48,472 nt of DNA from an uncultured Clostridia bacterium. GTDB taxonomy: Bacteria; Bacillota; Clostridia; Oscillospirales; Acutalibacteraceae. Under the pieces are notes generated by a model, which worked only from the letters and a program-made list of their open reading frames with translations, did no database searches and was not told the DNA's origin. The stretch lies in the NCBI GenBank assembly GCA_947627725.1, contig CANQXE010000017.1, forward strand, positions 1 to 48,472, in the 5' to 3' direction. A program made the translations under genes and the position numbers. Of the stretch, positions 41,179-48,472 are shown piece after piece (within the stretch, counting starts at the first letter, position 1; every line of letters starts with the position of its first letter).

Positions 41179-41769
41179 CTATTCCACAATCAGCTGCCAC
41201 TTCTTAAATATGAAATACCCTATATTAATCCCGATAAAATAAAGTAAAATATCGAAAACGTCGAAAAATCCGCGCTTTGTAGCAACCTGAATAAGCTCAA
41301 TCGCCAAAGGTATCCCAATTGAAAAGATAAAAAGCTTGCTGTATTTAAGCTTTCGCACAAAATATCCCATTGGGATAAACAATGCAAGATTTATGATGCT
41401 TTGAAGCGCCATTTCCCGGTTTGAAAAAGTATCTATTAAACCTGTCAGAGGATTAAATATAAATACCCGTTCAATCGAAGACCGCAGAAACAGTGCGGCA
41501 AATAATACTGCAAAGTAGGCAATACATATAGTAAAAAACAATAGCTTATTTATTTTTCTATTAATTATCAAGCTCAAAACGGCTATACATCCTGCTACGC
41601 TTATAACAAGAGCAAAAATGCTGATGGCAATATATTTGATACCCGAACTTTCGACAAGCAAAGGAATCGTTTCCATAAGGACACTATAATATAATAAATA
41701 TCCTATAACTGCTCCCAATAATGCTATAGCAAAATTCTTTAATAACTTTTTACCGTTAAAATTTTTCAT
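41179..41769 (-). CDS. VanZ-like membrane protein
   Basis: A 196-residue protein with five hydrophobic segments. The last two thirds carry the VanZ pattern: FNPLTGLIDTF, NLALFIPMGYFVRKL, IELIQVATKRGFFDVFDILL and IGYFIF. VanZ from the vancomycin cluster gives low teicoplanin tolerance; relatives outside such clusters have unknown envelope roles. It stands alone here, with no van genes near. No strong ribosome site; ATG at 41769. Confidence 0.82.
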   Translation of the reverse strand: MKNFNGKKLLKNFAIALLGAVIGYLLYYSVLMETIPLLVESSGIKYIAISIFALVISVAGCIAVLSLIINRKINKLLFFTICIAYFAVLFAALFLRSSIERVFIFNPLTGLIDTFSNREMALQSIINLALFIPMGYFVRKLKYSKLFIFSIGIPLAIELIQVATKRGFFDVFDILLYFIGINIGYFIFKKWQLIVE

Positions 41770-41949
41770 GGTTATTTTCCTTCAAATTAAAAATATATTT
41801 TATAATAAATTTTCCTCAAAACATATAATCACTTCATTTCAAATATTTCATATGTTTATTATAATTTATAAGAAATATTAATCAATAGAGATATTAAAAA
41901 TATGCAAAATTATCGATATTCTGATTTTGTAAGATTTTTTGATATATAT

Positions 41950-41990
41950 AAAAAGGAGCTGTATCAAATGAAAATTTGATACAGCTTTTT
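41950..41990 (-). terminator. Terminator of the patatin-like gene
   Basis: AGCTGTATCAAA (41957-41968) pairs exactly with TTTGATACAGCT (41975-41986); T-runs on both strands. Confidence 0.9.
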
Positions 41991-42839
41991 TCAGTGATTC
42001 ATAAACTCTTTTACTTTATCAATATTTTCTATTCCCTGCTTATATCCGATATTATAGATTTCCCTTAGCTTTTCGGGATTTTTTTCAAGCGTGGGAGCAT
42101 TAAGGGGCTTATCGGGGCAAATTACAACCGCGTTGCCGAGCTTTTCCTGCTCAAAAACAAATTCGCGCTGGTCGTTGTAGATGTTATGCCTTGCAAGGAC
42201 ATCGTCAATAATAAGCGGGTATTTTTTGAGTGCCCATTTAAGAATACCCGTATGAGACATAGGATTTTTAATATAATTTTTATCCTGCGTCAGTATAACA
42301 ACGCACTTTTCACATCCGTCCTCAAACGCGCGTTTGAGCGGGATTGAATCAACTAAACCGCCGTCGTAGTAAACATCTTTTCCAAGCGGTACAGGCTTTG
42401 TCGCAACGGGCAGAGCGCAGCTTGCCCTGAGTTCCTCACAGCCGTTTCTGAAATCCTTGGGATAAAAATATTCCGCCTTTCCCGTTTTCGCATTTGTCGC
42501 AACACAGCACATAACGGCGTTTGACTTTTCATAATTATCATAGCTCAGCGGAAACATATCGTATGAAAGCTCGCCGAATATCCATTTTGAATTGAGATAT
42601 TCGCCGTTTTTTAACATGGATTTAAGGCTCATATATCTTTCGTCTCCTGAATATCCGATAGATATATCCCTCATTCTGTGGATATCCTTGCCGAGAAAGG
42701 AAACGCCGTTGCAGGTGCCTGCCGATACTCCGATAACGTAAGGAAATTCAATATCGTTTTCCATAAACGCGTCAAGCACACCGCTTGTATATATCGCGCG
42801 AAGTCCTCCGCCCTCAAGCACTAATCCGTTTTTGTACAT
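41991..42839 (-). CDS. Patatin-like phospholipase
   Basis: Lipid acyl hydrolase with a Ser-Asp dyad: the oxyanion glycines GGGLRA (residues 10-15), nucleophile S39 in GVSAG and D159 in YYDGGLVD. 282 aa from the ATG at 42839, after GAAGG; the longer start at 42878 is less likely because family homology begins at YKNGLVLEGG. No signal peptide, so it acts on cytosolic lipid or the inner membrane face. Resembles the YjjU/RssA-like bacterial group with a DUF6363-type tail (KYPLIIDDVLARHNIYN). Confidence 0.9.
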   Translation of the reverse strand: MYKNGLVLEGGGLRAIYTSGVLDAFMENDIEFPYVIGVSAGTCNGVSFLGKDIHRMRDISIGYSGDERYMSLKSMLKNGEYLNSKWIFGELSYDMFPLSYDNYEKSNAVMCCVATNAKTGKAEYFYPKDFRNGCEELRASCALPVATKPVPLGKDVYYDGGLVDSIPLKRAFEDGCEKCVVILTQDKNYIKNPMSHTGILKWALKKYPLIIDDVLARHNIYNDQREFVFEQEKLGNAVVICPDKPLNAPTLEKNPEKLREIYNIGYKQGIENIDKVKEFMNH

Positions 42840-42937
42840 TCTATAACCTTCTTTATTTGCTTTGCTTAACTTTCTCAATTACAGTTTCGGTAATATTTAA
42901 CCTATTTAAAACACTTTTATCCGTCAAATTTTTTAAA

Positions 42938-43525
42938 TTATGTGTCCGATATATTTTTATATTTGTTCCCTTCATAAATCGGTATCAGCTTTGCGCAGGG
43001 TATACCTTCATATTTTTCCTTGTTTGAATATTTCTGTCTGTTAACTAAAGTTTTAATTACGTTAATAACGCCGCCGTGAGTTACAAGAATAATATTTCCG
43101 TCTGTTTTACCGAGTGAATTTATAAAACATTCCCACGCAAGTTTAATGCGTTCGTAAAATTCCTTCGGACTTTCACCGTTTGGATAATGATTTTCCCACT
43201 CCATTAACCGCCAGTATAAGCCGGGGTATTGTTTATCTGCCGTTTCATTATTCATTCCTGCCAAATCGCCGTTATTTACTTCCCTGAACTGCGGAATAAA
43301 ATCAATGCATACTTTTAGTTTGTCTGCAATTATCTTTGCTGTCTGTTCCGCTCTTTTCAAATCACTGGAATAAATTTTTTTAATGTTGTATTTCTTCCTG
43401 CTTCTATATAATTCATTTGCAAGCTTTTTTGATTGTTTTATTCCCATATCAGTTAAAGGCAGATTACTCCATCCTCCACGGTAGGAATTATCGTCCTGTC
43501 CATGCCTAACCAAATAAATAATCAT
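42938..43525 (-). CDS. Histidine phosphatase (phosphoglycerate mutase-like)
   Basis: A 195-residue protein with the phosphohistidine motif RHG at residues 7-9 (H8) and the second catalytic stretch VTHGGVINV; YSSDLKRAEQTAK and NGESPKEFYERI also fit the family. Such enzymes dephosphorylate sugars, nucleotides or cobalamin precursors (CobC-like); the substrate cannot be told. It overlaps the upstream GNAT gene by four bases, forming a leftward operon of small enzymes. Confidence 0.9.
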   Translation of the reverse strand: MIIYLVRHGQDDNSYRGGWSNLPLTDMGIKQSKKLANELYRSRKKYNIKKIYSSDLKRAEQTAKIIADKLKVCIDFIPQFREVNNGDLAGMNNETADKQYPGLYWRLMEWENHYPNGESPKEFYERIKLAWECFINSLGKTDGNIILVTHGGVINVIKTLVNRQKYSNKEKYEGIPCAKLIPIYEGNKYKNISDT

Positions 43526-44004
43526 TGTTTTATTACCTTTTCCATATACTCACAGGTAAAGGGAAAGAAATCAAATTTTTTAAAATGTGTTGTAACAAAG
43601 CCGTACTTTTTATACCATTCCTTTAAAACCATGTTTTCCGCGACAATGCTGATATTTATCTTTTCACAGTTAAGCTCTTCGGCTCTTTTAAAAGCATGAT
43701 GCAAAAGACTTTTTCCTATACCCTGATGTCTGTATTCCGGCAGAACGCAAAGGTTGCATATTTCGCATTCGTTATCGAAATTTTTTAAAGAATACACACC
43801 TGCTATTTTGCCGTCAGTAAAATAAGCATATATATTTATACCGCTGTCAATCTGTTTTAACAGCTTATCGGAATCTGTCGCGAAGGCAACATACCGAGGA
43901 GCATTTTTCCGCGTAATATTAAACTCCTTTGCAACTGTCAAAAAGCTGTTTTTAATCACTTTAGCACATTCGTCAATATGCTTTTCCTTAATTTGTTTAA
44001 TCAT
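43522..44004 (-). CDS. GNAT acetyltransferase
   Basis: A 160-residue N-acetyltransferase. The acetyl-CoA loop is LPEYRHQGIGKSLLHHAFKRA (split across strand and helix), and the C terminus has LKEWYKKYGFVTTHFKKFDF. Substrate unknown. It directly abuts the HAD gene upstream and overlaps the phosphatase gene downstream by four bases. Confidence 0.88.
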   Translation of the reverse strand: MIKQIKEKHIDECAKVIKNSFLTVAKEFNITRKNAPRYVAFATDSDKLLKQIDSGINIYAYFTDGKIAGVYSLKNFDNECEICNLCVLPEYRHQGIGKSLLHHAFKRAEELNCEKINISIVAENMVLKEWYKKYGFVTTHFKKFDFFPFTCEYMEKVIKQ

Positions 44005-44685
44005 CTATATTACTTTCAAAATTGATTTTAAATCATCGAAACAATAATCTGCATTGCTGTCTTGCCCGCTATGTACTAAGATTGTTTTCATACCGTTATT
44101 TTTTCCGCCTTTTATATCCGCACTAACACTGTCGCCTATCATTATAAATTCATTTTCATTTGTATATAAATTCTTTGCTATTTTAAATATTTCGGGTATC
44201 GGCTTATCATATCCTACAACAGCTGATATAATAAAATGATCAAAATATTTGTATAAATCAAGTGACTTTATCACATCAACCAGATCAGGGTGGTTATTAG
44301 AAAGTATAACATTTTTATATCCCGTTTTTATTACTGCCCTTAATGTTTCAATTGAATCAGGGTACAATTCGTAGTTAGATGCATATTTTATTATATTGCG
44401 GACTTTTTTACTTGCCGCTTCAGCGGTTATGTCATCTACTCCGAGACTGATATAGTCATTTGTAAATTTTCTCTGCATAAAGTCCCACCACTTATCCTCT
44501 GTGAGACGGCTGTAATCCTCATTCGGCGTATGCCATGTGAAACCTACAGCCATGCGTTTTCTAATATCATTAAACTGTACTTTCGTATGCTTATCTGTTT
44601 CCTTTAATGCTCTGTAAACACTTCTGCTCCAAAGTGGATTAGAGTGGACAAGTGTTCCGTCAAAATCCCAAAAAACAACTGCCAT
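44005..44685 (-). CDS. HAD-family hydrolase (phosphoglycolate phosphatase-like)
   Basis: A 226-residue HAD phosphatase with motif I DFDGT (D7, D9), a helical type 1 cap (about 15-90), motif II ILSNN, a lysine region (YDKPIPEIF) and motif IV GDSVSADIKGGKNNGMKTI. Acts on a small phosphorylated metabolite, not identifiable. First gene of the leftward group HAD-GNAT-phosphatase. Confidence 0.9.
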   Translation of the reverse strand: MAVVFWDFDGTLVHSNPLWSRSVYRALKETDKHTKVQFNDIRKRMAVGFTWHTPNEDYSRLTEDKWWDFMQRKFTNDYISLGVDDITAEAASKKVRNIIKYASNYELYPDSIETLRAVIKTGYKNVILSNNHPDLVDVIKSLDLYKYFDHFIISAVVGYDKPIPEIFKIAKNLYTNENEFIMIGDSVSADIKGGKNNGMKTILVHSGQDSNADYCFDDLKSILKVI

Positions 44686-44731
44686 TATATATCAATTCTT
44701 TCAAATTCATTGATAGTTTTATTTCTGTAAA

Positions 44732-45124
44732 TCAAATCGTTCTTACGGTAAAACCGAGCTTTTGCCAAAAAGCATTTCCGTTTTCATTCTTTTCAAACAC
44801 AACGAGTGCCGTTTTGCTTATTCCGATGCCGCTCAATGCGCTGATTGCTTTATTTACAAGCTTTTTTCCTATACCTTGCTTTTGATATGACGGAGATACT
44901 GCGGTGTGATAAATATAGCCTCTTCTGCCGTCATTGCCCGCTAAGATTGCGCCGATGATTTTATTATCCATTTCAGCGACAAAGCATGTGTCGGGATTTC
45001 TGTTTAAAAATTTTTCAATTTCTTCTTTTGAATCGTCAAGATTATTCAAGCCCATTCCTTTGCATGAGCGCCAAAGTCCATAAACTTCATCATAATCATT
45101 TATTGTCATGTGTCTGATATTCAT
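44732..45124 (-). CDS. GNAT acetyltransferase
   Basis: A 130-residue N-acetyltransferase: MNIRHMTINDYDEVYGLW, CFVAEMDNKIIGAILAGNDG, then SPSYQKQGIGKKLVNKAI as acetyl-CoA loop, ending NENGNAFWQKLGF. The ATG at 45124 follows CGGTGAT; the frame extends 39 bases further but that part overlaps a terminator. The fold and size match the YpeA/RimI-like small GNATs. Substrate unknown. Confidence 0.88.
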   Translation of the reverse strand: MNIRHMTINDYDEVYGLWRSCKGMGLNNLDDSKEEIEKFLNRNPDTCFVAEMDNKIIGAILAGNDGRRGYIYHTAVSPSYQKQGIGKKLVNKAISALSGIGISKTALVVFEKNENGNAFWQKLGFTVRTI

Positions 45125-45150
45125 TTTATCACCGAAATTCAGGAAATGAA

Positions 45151-45179
45151 AAGGCTGTTTCATTTTGTGAAACAGCCGG
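45151..45179 (-). terminator. Terminator of the small membrane protein gene
   Basis: GGCTGTTTCA (45155-45164) pairs exactly with TGAAACAGCC (45170-45179); leftward TTTT follows. Confidence 0.88.
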
Positions 45180-45193
45180 GTGTTTTTGTAATT

Positions 45194-45457
45194 TTATTCA
45201 GCCTTTTTCTTAGTTGCCTTTTTTTCCGGCTTTTTCTTCGGAGCCTTATCTTCGGCAGGTGCCTCTTCAACAACTGTTTCCTCGCGTTTAGCCTCAACAA
45301 TTTCAATTTCATTGTCGCACTCAAAGAAATCATTGTCGTCAAAATATTCAGGCTCTTTCTTTCCCGTAAACTTTTTAACAGCAACATACACGGCTGCTGC
45401 AACAGCGGCAAGAGCAACGATAGCGCTGATTACTTTTAATATCTTTTTGAAATCCAT
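45194..45457 (-). CDS. Small membrane protein with acidic then lysine-rich tail
   Basis: An 87-residue protein. One membrane segment at residues about 8-26 (VISAIVALAAVAAAVYVAV), then an acidic stretch (EPEYFDDNDFFECDNEIEIVE) split before a Lys/Ala/Pro-rich end (KAPKKKPEKKATKKKAE). The ATG at 45457 follows AAAGGGG. No family recognised; the low-complexity tail faces the cytosol if the positive-inside rule holds. Monocistronic. Confidence 0.75.
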   Translation of the reverse strand: MDFKKILKVISAIVALAAVAAAVYVAVKKFTGKKEPEYFDDNDFFECDNEIEIVEAKREETVVEEAPAEDKAPKKKPEKKATKKKAE

Positions 45458-45519
45458 AATAGTAACCCCTTTCAAATTCTGTTTATATTATAAATTGATT
45501 ACATTATAATGTCAAGCGA

Positions 45520-45548
45520 AAAAATAAACTCCTGCAATAACAGGAGTT
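45520..45548 (-). terminator. Terminator of rpsT
   Basis: AACTCCTG pairs exactly with CAGGAGTT around CAATAA; leftward T-run. Confidence 0.88.
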
Positions 45549-45555
45549 CAAATAA

Positions 45556-45810
45556 TTATGCGTTAGCCTTCTTTGCAAGATTGCTCTTTTTTCTTGCTGC
45601 GCAGTTCTTATGGATAAGATTGCTTGCGGCCGCCTGATCAATCTTCTTAACAGCAGCTTTAACAAGCGCGTCCTTATCATCAGCATTTGTTTCAATAGCG
45701 GCATTAGCCTTTTTAATAGCTGTCTTGAGTGCTGAGTTGGCAGCCTTGTTGTTAGCAGCCTTAACAGCGTTAACCTTTACTCTCTTCTTTGCTGACTTGA
45801 TGTTTGGCAT
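45556..45810 (-). CDS. rpsT: Ribosomal protein S20 (bS20)
   Basis: Small-subunit protein binding the 5' domain of 16S rRNA. 84 aa, very rich in Ala and Lys: MPNIKSAKKRVKVNAVKAAN, IDQAAASNLIHKNCAARKKS. ATG at 45810 follows AAAGGAGTGAG. Monocistronic, divergent from gpr, the common Firmicutes order. Confidence 0.97.
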   Translation of the reverse strand: MPNIKSAKKRVKVNAVKAANNKAANSALKTAIKKANAAIETNADDKDALVKAAVKKIDQAAASNLIHKNCAARKKSNLAKKANA

Positions 45811-45973
45811 GATTCTCACTCCTTTGATAACAGGTGGATTTTAGATATAAAGGGACTAATTCCCTTGTATTTTTTACGCTTATGTATATTAGCATACCTT
45901 TTTATAAAATGCAAGTATTTTTTTATTTTTGGATATACTTTTAATGAAAAAAGATTTAAAAAGGATGTATTTT

Positions 45974-46801
45974 ATGGAAAACCGTACCGATTTGGCAGTT
46001 GAATCATATGAATCAATAGACAAAACTGCTATTGACGGAGTTAAGGTTAAAGAAACGGACGGCGTAACAGTCGTAACAGTTTTGAATGAAAACGGCGCCG
46101 AGGCAATCGGAAAGCCTGTCGGGAAGTATATTACCTGCTCTGTCCCTTCATTTATCAATGATACGGATATTTTTGACGGCAGGCTTGATAAGCTGTCATC
46201 TATATTAAAATCGCTTTTGCCTGAAAATGTTGATTCCGTACTTGTGGCAGGCGTCGGCAATCTTGATATAACCGCGGACGCTTTGGGACCGAAAACGAAT
46301 AATTATGTGTTAGCTACAAGGCATATTATTGAGAGTGAGCAAAAATCAGAAATTTTTAAGGATATTTTCAATGTGTCCGGTGTAACAACAGGCGTGCTTG
46401 CCGATACGGGAATTGAATCTGCTGAAATAATCAAGGGTGTTATTGACGTTACAAAGCCCTCGTGCGTAATTGTTGTCGATGCGCTCGCGGCATCCTCGTC
46501 GGAAAGATTAGGCACAACCGTTCAGCTTTCCGACGTAGGTATTTCTCCAGGCTCTGGAGTAGGTAATCACAGATATGAAATTTCAAAAAATACGCTCGGA
46601 ATACCCGTTGTGTCCATCGGTATTCCCACAGTTGTTTCAACTGCCGTTATCAGTAAAGGACAAATGGATGAACAAATGTTTGTAACTCCGAGAGAAATCG
46701 ACAAAATAACAGAGCAGGGGGCAAAGCTTATCGGTATGACGATTAATGTCTGCCTGCAAAAAAATATCAGCGCTCAGGATTTATTTTCTCTCGTGGGATA
46801 A
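45974..46801 (+). CDS. gpr: Spore germination protease GPR
   Basis: Degrades small acid-soluble spore proteins during germination. It is made as a zymogen; the processing-site-like NRTDLAVE lies at residues 3-10. Further family signatures are VLVAGVGNLDITADALGP, VIVVDALAASSSERLGTTVQ and SGVGNHR. The ATG at 45974 is chosen because AAAAGGA lies just before it; in-frame ATGs at 45929 and 45944 would add unrelated residues. 275 aa, somewhat shorter than B. subtilis GPR, as in other Clostridia. Followed by spoIIP as in Bacillus. Confidence 0.96.
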   Translation: MENRTDLAVESYESIDKTAIDGVKVKETDGVTVVTVLNENGAEAIGKPVGKYITCSVPSFINDTDIFDGRLDKLSSILKSLLPENVDSVLVAGVGNLDITADALGPKTNNYVLATRHIIESEQKSEIFKDIFNVSGVTTGVLADTGIESAEIIKGVIDVTKPSCVIVVDALAASSSERLGTTVQLSDVGISPGSGVGNHRYEISKNTLGIPVVSIGIPTVVSTAVISKGQMDEQMFVTPREIDKITEQGAKLIGMTINVCLQKNISAQDLFSLVG

Positions 46802-46856
46802 TGTGACAAATTGCATCATATATATTTGTATATAATAAATTATATATGGTGACCAT

Positions 46857-48005
46857 ATGAAAAAGGATATAGCAATTTTTATAACTAATATTGTTGCGAT
46901 ACTCTGTGCCGTGGTATTAATTATCAATGTTGCGCCGAATATTGCAGCTGAAATAGGAGTTTTTAATCAAGGCGTAATAAGAGTTTTTTCTCCGCAAAAA
47001 ATTTTTGCGAATTTAACTGATATTTCCAATACTAAAAAAGAAACAACGGATAATAATAATAACACCGCAACAGAAGTGATGAAGTCATCCTCTGGAATAT
47101 CAGGGAAGGACAGCGACCGGTATTCCGATATCAAAAAAACTCCGGATGACATAGCTAAGCTGATGAGTGACGCTAAAAAAACCATTAAAAATGAAACGGT
47201 AAAGGGCAAAACGTCAGAAGAGGATTACTTCGGTGGGGGGACATTAGTGTCCTTTGACCGGGTTGAAATCCAGAGTAAAATACCAGAGTCGTTTTACAAG
47301 CTCAATATTGAGGAACTCCTTAAACAGAAGGCTGACCTCTCTATTCAAGATATTTCAAAACCAACTGTTCTTGTTTACCACAGTCATACAACAGAAAGCT
47401 ACACACTTCTGGATGTGGGTTATTATACAGAGTCTTTCGACCTTCGCTCAGAAAATAATGACAGAAATATGGTGAGGGTCGGAGACGAGCTCTGTGAATA
47501 TCTTGAGGATATGGGAATAGGAGTTGTTCACGATACTGCTATTCATGACGAAAATTACAGCGGCGCATATGATTCGTCAAGAAAATCCATTGAAAAATAT
47601 CTTGAAAAATATCCGACTATTGAAGTAACCATAGATGTTCACCGTGACGATATTACATATGACAACAAGACAAAGGTTAAGCCTACCGCAAAGATAAACG
47701 GTAAAAAGGCTGCCAGAATGATGATAATTGCCGGCGCCGAATACGGCAGAGTTGAAAATTATCCCGATTGGGAGTATAACCTGAGATTTGATTTGGCAGT
47801 CCAGAATAAGGTTAGCCAAATGTATGACGGATTAATGCGCCCTGTTTTATTTTCGGAGCGCAAATATAATATGGATGAAACAAAGAATTCTTTTTTGTTG
47901 GAAATCGGAACAGATGCCAATACTTTGGATGAGGCATGTTATTCAGCGCGTCTGTTTGCAACTGCCTTTGGAGAACTGCTGAAAGAGGAATATACGGAAA
48001 AATAA
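46857..48005 (+). CDS. spoIIP: Stage II sporulation protein P (cell-wall amidase/endopeptidase)
   Basis: With SpoIID and SpoIIM it thins septal peptidoglycan so the mother cell can engulf the forespore. One N-terminal membrane anchor (about 7-31), a Thr/Asn/Lys-rich linker (about 60-120), then the catalytic domain: VLVYHSHTTESY (metal His), MVRVGDELCEYL, EVTIDVHRDD and LLEIGTDANTLDEA. 382 aa. GGTGACC precedes the ATG. It sits 55 bases after gpr, the conserved order. Confidence 0.96.
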   Translation: MKKDIAIFITNIVAILCAVVLIINVAPNIAAEIGVFNQGVIRVFSPQKIFANLTDISNTKKETTDNNNNTATEVMKSSSGISGKDSDRYSDIKKTPDDIAKLMSDAKKTIKNETVKGKTSEEDYFGGGTLVSFDRVEIQSKIPESFYKLNIEELLKQKADLSIQDISKPTVLVYHSHTTESYTLLDVGYYTESFDLRSENNDRNMVRVGDELCEYLEDMGIGVVHDTAIHDENYSGAYDSSRKSIEKYLEKYPTIEVTIDVHRDDITYDNKTKVKPTAKINGKKAARMMIIAGAEYGRVENYPDWEYNLRFDLAVQNKVSQMYDGLMRPVLFSERKYNMDETKNSFLLEIGTDANTLDEACYSARLFATAFGELLKEEYTEK

Positions 48006-48017
48006 GGAGTGTAAAAA

Positions 48018-48281
48018 TTGAAAAAAAAGATTGCCGCTATTATGTGCTGTGCTGCTATTGTTCTGGGTGTAGGTATGAGCGTCGCGTATTATAATACAAA
48101 ATCCTTTGGATTTGATGAAAACGCAAAGTTAGTAGAATATGACGATAAAAAAATTTCATTTATGGATTTTGATATCTATTATAAGGATATTTCTGACTTT
48201 ATTGACAGGGTAAGTACAATTATACCCCAAAACTCACATACAATCGTTATCCGAATACATCATAATGCGGTAGTAATATAA
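48018..48281 (+). CDS. Small exported or membrane-anchored protein of unknown function
   Basis: An 87-residue protein starting with TTG at 48018 after AAGGAGTG. KKKIAAIMCCAAIVLGVGM is a signal sequence or anchor; CC at 9-10 precedes AA and could be a lipobox variant but lacks the usual LxxC. The mature part has alternating charged and aromatic residues (YYKDISDFIDRV). Its position 12 bases after spoIIP suggests co-transcription in the sporulating cell. No family recognised. Confidence 0.72.
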   Translation: MKKKIAAIMCCAAIVLGVGMSVAYYNTKSFGFDENAKLVEYDDKKISFMDFDIYYKDISDFIDRVSTIIPQNSHTIVIRIHHNAVVI

Positions 48282-48350
48282 TGTATATAATATATATAGA
48301 GAGTCATTCTGATATTATTTCATTATTGAACTATATATTATACTTTTGAA

Positions 48351-48366
48351 ACACTCGGCGGAGTGT
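48351..48366. other. Small hairpin after the spoIIP operon
   Basis: ACACTC pairs with GAGTGT around GGCG; no T-run follows, so a weak terminator at best. Confidence 0.35.
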
Positions 48367-48397
48367 GAAAATCATTATAAAAACTTAAATAAAAGTG

Positions 48398-48426
48398 TTG
48401 ACAAAGGGAAATAAATGTGCTAAGAT
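48398..48426 (+). promoter_or_regulatory. Strong promoter, probably of an rRNA operon beyond the window
   Basis: TTGACA (48398-48403), 17 bases, TAAGAT (48421-48426), followed by a GC-rich leader containing GAGAGAGGGGCCG that has the look of Firmicutes rRNA leaders. No gene starts before the window ends. Confidence 0.6.
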
Positions 48427-48472
48427 TGCAAAGCACTCTTGAGAGAGGGGCCGAAGAGGTCATATATTGAGA

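Noticed and set aside
45885-45960. Possible sigma-G promoter of gpr (GCATA at 45890)
   Set aside because: No acceptable -10 element at the right distance.

Overview
The window looks like a chromosome segment of an anaerobic, spore-forming member of the Clostridia, most like the Ruminococcaceae/Oscillospirales. The evidence is spoVT, gpr and spoIIP, a rubrerythrin, CIRCE control of a chaperone, strong TTGACA-17-TATAAT promoters, GGAGG ribosome sites and many TTG/GTG starts. No species is claimed. The host part is AT-rich. Positions 1 to about 7415 are clearly more GC-rich and form the right-hand part of an integrated mobile element whose left end lies outside the window.

Element (1-7415): an XRE regulator and a single-domain Fic protein (leftward) are followed by about 780 bases without a credible gene. 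That stretch holds an eight-copy, roughly 59-base periodic repeat and a strongly foldable RNA region. Then come an excisionase-like protein, a RepA-like AAA ATPase broken by deletion and frameshift, a candidate oriT, a MobC-like protein, a MOBP-type relaxase with two compensating frameshifts near its end, a ParB-like gene with a one-base frameshift, and an intact tyrosine integrase. Beside the integrase is a complete tRNA-Ser(CGA), and 145 bases further right lies the 5' half of a second tRNA-Ser(CGA), cut at its anticodon loop and still carrying a good promoter. The simplest reading is that the element split the host tRNA gene and supplies a replacement copy read from the host promoter. The transfer genes have decayed but the integrase has not.

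Host region, left to centre (7500-20250): hisH-hisF; rlmB with an 818-residue membrane protein that looks like a P-type ATPase lacking its phosphorylated Asp; rubrerythrin; nadB-nadC (leftward); a HAD phosphatase and a metallophosphoesterase; a GC-rich foldable intergenic element; murA; then yycJ and rlmH overlapping by four bases.

Centre (20360-36240): YczE/YitT membrane protein, spoVT, a YcxB-like protein with a glycerophosphodiesterase, and htpG behind a perfect CIRCE operator. Next is a leftward operon of a ClC transporter, a cytosolic GH30 glycosidase and a PHP phosphoesterase, with a palindrome over its promoter. An MFS transporter, a GNAT gene and a decayed GNAT copy, an XRE/helical-repeat regulator, a HIT-Nudix-Nudix operon, and rplM-rpsI with a possible autoregulatory leader follow.

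Right (36400-48472): a small DUF6774-like protein; a methionine operon of metF, a free-standing MetH reactivation domain, a MetH lacking that domain, and an Rrf2 regulator with IscR-type cysteines; VanZ-like and patatin-like proteins; a leftward group of small enzymes (GNAT, HAD, phosphoglycerate-mutase-like); a small membrane protein; rpsT; then the sporulation genes gpr and spoIIP and a small secreted protein. The window ends in a strong promoter and leader that probably belong to an rRNA operon. Assignments rest on reading the sequence and on remembered family motifs; no database search was run.
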